Assembly: GCF_011386835.1 (NCBI RefSeq)
Contig: NC_088801.1
Coordinates: 21,438,824-21,502,823, forward strand
From: Chrysemys picta bellii
Lineage: Eukaryota; Chordata; Testudines; Emydidae
Reading direction: 5' to 3'
Length of the DNA stretch: 64,000 bases
Position 1 is the stretch's first letter. Each line of letters opens with the position of its first letter. This document shows, piece after piece, positions 61,761 to 64,000 of the stretch. The translations under genes were made by a program, and so were the position numbers. Under the pieces are notes generated by a model that saw only the letters and a program-made list of their open reading frames with translations, did not search any database and was not told where the DNA came from.

Positions 61761-63039
61761 TGATACATTGAGCTACCCAAACACCCACCAAAAATAAACA
61801 AACAGAGTTTTATAATAAACAAATCTACCAGTCAACATCAAAATTAAACATATGAAAACAAAGTTTATTTTTATCCCCAAAAGCACAGTATAAAACCCTA
61901 AGATCACATACACACAAACACCATAAAAAGCTTTAATTAATTACTATGATATATTAAGCCGTCATATTTTGCTTATATCAGTCCTTTTTTACATAGAAAA
62001 TGTCCTTTGTCATGCCACTTAGCAGACCAAAGAAGCCTTAAAGGTGTTGGAGAAAGCCACTGGTGAATTCCCCGTGCAGGGAAACTTTGTATAAAGCTGG
62101 TGGGGGTGGCTTTGTCACTTCAGGACTATCTTCCCTTTCCCCATTGTAAGGAGGAAATGGAGGTATATTGGGGGTGTTCAAGGGCAGGGCATGGAGAAGG
62201 GGAGGATGCATACGGAGCAGAGCTACACATGACCCATTATTAGCATAAGATTCCTGAGAGACTTCATGCTAGTAGCATAAATTAGGTTTACCCTTGCATA
62301 GCCTTAATGTGCTGGAGTCATGTGACCCTGTTAGGGAGCCGCAACTGGCTACCAACAGCCTACTGGCCTTTCTGCTCAGTCTGTGCAGCTCAAAGACAGT
62401 GGAGAATCAAGTCCAGAGTGCTTTTTATTACAGCCAGGACTTGACTAAAGCCCCACCAGTGAAGGCTGCCAAATCACCTCATTGGCATTCTGGCCACATC
62501 ACCTCACCAGCCAACAGTCCCATTTTGTGATCTTTCTTCAGGCCTCTGCCAAAAGGAAGATTGTGATGTTCTTCTTAGCAAACCTTTTTCACTCAGGGGC
62601 ATCTACCAGTTTTGGACACTTTGGGCTTGATCTAGCCCAATTTATTGACCTTTTTCCACTGGCATCACTTTATTTTATTATTAAATAATTAACTGCAAAC
62701 TATCTGGTATCAGGTAGATCACAATAGATCCTGAATATCTCCAGTCTGATTTTCACAGGCGCTGAGAAAACATGGAAGACAATGAGAGCTGCAGGTGCTC
62801 AGCATCTGTGAAAGCTATCCCTCAAGAAACAGAAAAATGCAAATGCAGAGCTGTAAAACAGGAAAGGAAGGGGGAAAGGAAATCATTTAAACTTCTCCAA
62901 CTTTAAAAAGGTTTAGTTTGGCTTCAGGTTCAGTTACAGGCTTGGGTGAGGCTTTTCATTGATTTGGATTCTATATGGATCAGTTCACCCTCTCGTTAGC
63001 GACATCCTTTTGCTGTTGCTATCACCTCCCATCACTTAC

Positions 63040-63276
63040 CATCTTTCAAGATTGTCTCACGCTCTGTGCCATCAATTTTCTGTCGCCCAATCAGGAAGCT
63101 TGTAGTGTCAGCGAAGTAGATGTAATTGGTCTCTGCATGGAAGTCCAGAGCACGAGGGTTGACCAGGTTTTCTATGGGGATCATGTATTCATCAGCAACT
63201 TTGGAATTCAGGTCCATTCCTCGTATGATTCCCGGGCGTCCCTTCCCATAAAACAGGAACAACTCATTCTTTGGTC
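63040..63276 (-). CDS. LRP1B: LRP1B exon: YWTD propeller
   Basis: This 237-bp exon is the most 5' exon in the window. It codes for [60 protein letters not shown] and [27 protein letters not shown] is a diverged YWTD motif, and [10 protein letters not shown] is the usual start of a blade. The acceptor TTTCTTCTGCAG precedes base 63276 and the donor GTAAGT follows base 63040. It begins and ends in phase 1, so the preceding exon outside the window must end one base into a Gly codon. [14 protein letters not shown] lies at the border of the propeller. The exon joins to 47151-46971 across the 15.9-kb intron. Confidence 0.95.
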
Positions 63277-64000
63277 CTGCAGAAGAAAGATTGCAAAATG
63301 CAAACAACCATTGCCGCCTAATCTTCTTTATGCTGCATAATGTCACTTGTTAATTAACCGGCACAATTAGAGGTTTTTTATTCAATACCAAAAACTAAAC
63401 CCTTAAATATTCTGAATGTATCTAAACTCAAAAAGACTAGCTAATTACATTACCTTAATTAAAATACAAATAACTTCTGTGATTAGGTTATATCTAATTA
63501 ATCATTCTTTTGTCTGTAACAGTCCACGTTGCAAAAACATGACAGATCATAAGATCACACTGGCTACAAAGTTAAACAGCATGTATAATATCGTAGGCAT
63601 TTAATTTTACAATTCATTAGGCTCTGTCAAGGCTGTTGTAGACAGTGACTGTGGCATTCATTAAATCTGACAATACAGAAAACTTCAGCAAATTCAAAAC
63701 AGACCACTCAAAATCTTTCATCTGAAGACAGGCAGAAACCAATAAATCAAAAGATCTTTATCTCATTTGGACAGTGCTAAGAATCCACACAAATGACTCT
63801 CAAAGTTTTGCTGCAAACATAAGAAAAAAATTATGGCAAAACTTTTCATCAATGCCTCTAGAGCTCTAGGTTGATTTTTTAAATCAAATCTGTTTGGTTT
63901 TAGCTGATGTACATAAAATTCAGTTACAGGGTGGGAAGAAAGAATAAACTATTTATTTGAAAATTTCATCAGATTTTTTATTGATGATGCCCAAACCCCA
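63277..64000 (-). other. LRP1B: Intron upstream of the first exon in the window
   Basis: AT-rich intron that continues past the window edge. I see no exon, no named repeat and no significant structure here. Confidence 0.65.

Noticed and set aside
62975..63340. 121-codon plus-strand frame
   Set aside because: It is antisense to the LRP1B exon at 63040-63276.

Overview
The window is vertebrate nuclear DNA, most likely from a turtle (probably a cryptodire). The evidence is GT-AG introns of 2 to 21 kb, a dense load of CR1 LINE fragments, a tRNA-headed SINE with a CR1-like tail of the tortoise Pol III/Cry I type, a coding-intact Penelope-like retroelement, DIRS-type retroelement debris, MIR copies and many short hAT-, mariner- and Harbinger-like elements. 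There are no prokaryotic features.

The only host gene I can support is LRP1B (a giant LDL-receptor-related endocytic receptor), on the minus strand. Seven internal exons lie, in transcript order, at 63276-63040, 47151-46971, 39196-38977, 35459-35270, 14079-13957, 11727-11587 and 2402-2277. All junctions are GT-AG and all phases agree. Together they form one 1218-bp (406-codon) open segment: part of a YWTD beta-propeller (four exons), one EGF-like module, then two LDL-receptor class A modules. Neither end of the gene is in the window, so the gene should extend past both edges.

The introns are largely a repeat archive. Intron 35269-14080 (21 kb) holds the most complex part: a GC-rich block with a nested hAT element (16.1-17.3 kb); a cluster of tRNA-like modules, a hairpin and a SINE (18.2-19.2 kb); an old CR1 split by a Penelope-like element with a 14-bp target duplication (20.5-25.3 kb); a second CR1; and DIRS-like remnants joined through a palindromic junction and interrupted by a hAT element with a perfect 8-bp duplication (25.9-30.4 kb). 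The 3.5- and 7.8-kb introns carry a CR1, a large foldback, a Harbinger-like element, a purine-rich minisatellite and a MIR split by a MITE. The 15.9-kb intron holds a hAT element with a mariner-like element inside it, another hAT element, a MIR, a solo LTR with a 5-bp duplication, a Tigger-like element and a second Penelope-like tail.

The strongest unusual signals are the Penelope-like insertion with its apparently identical 541-bp inverted copy, a structured motif shared by two Penelope-like tails that resembles a degenerate hammerhead core, and the DIRS palindromic junction between a recombinase domain and a gag region. All repeat-family names come from pattern recognition, not database search.
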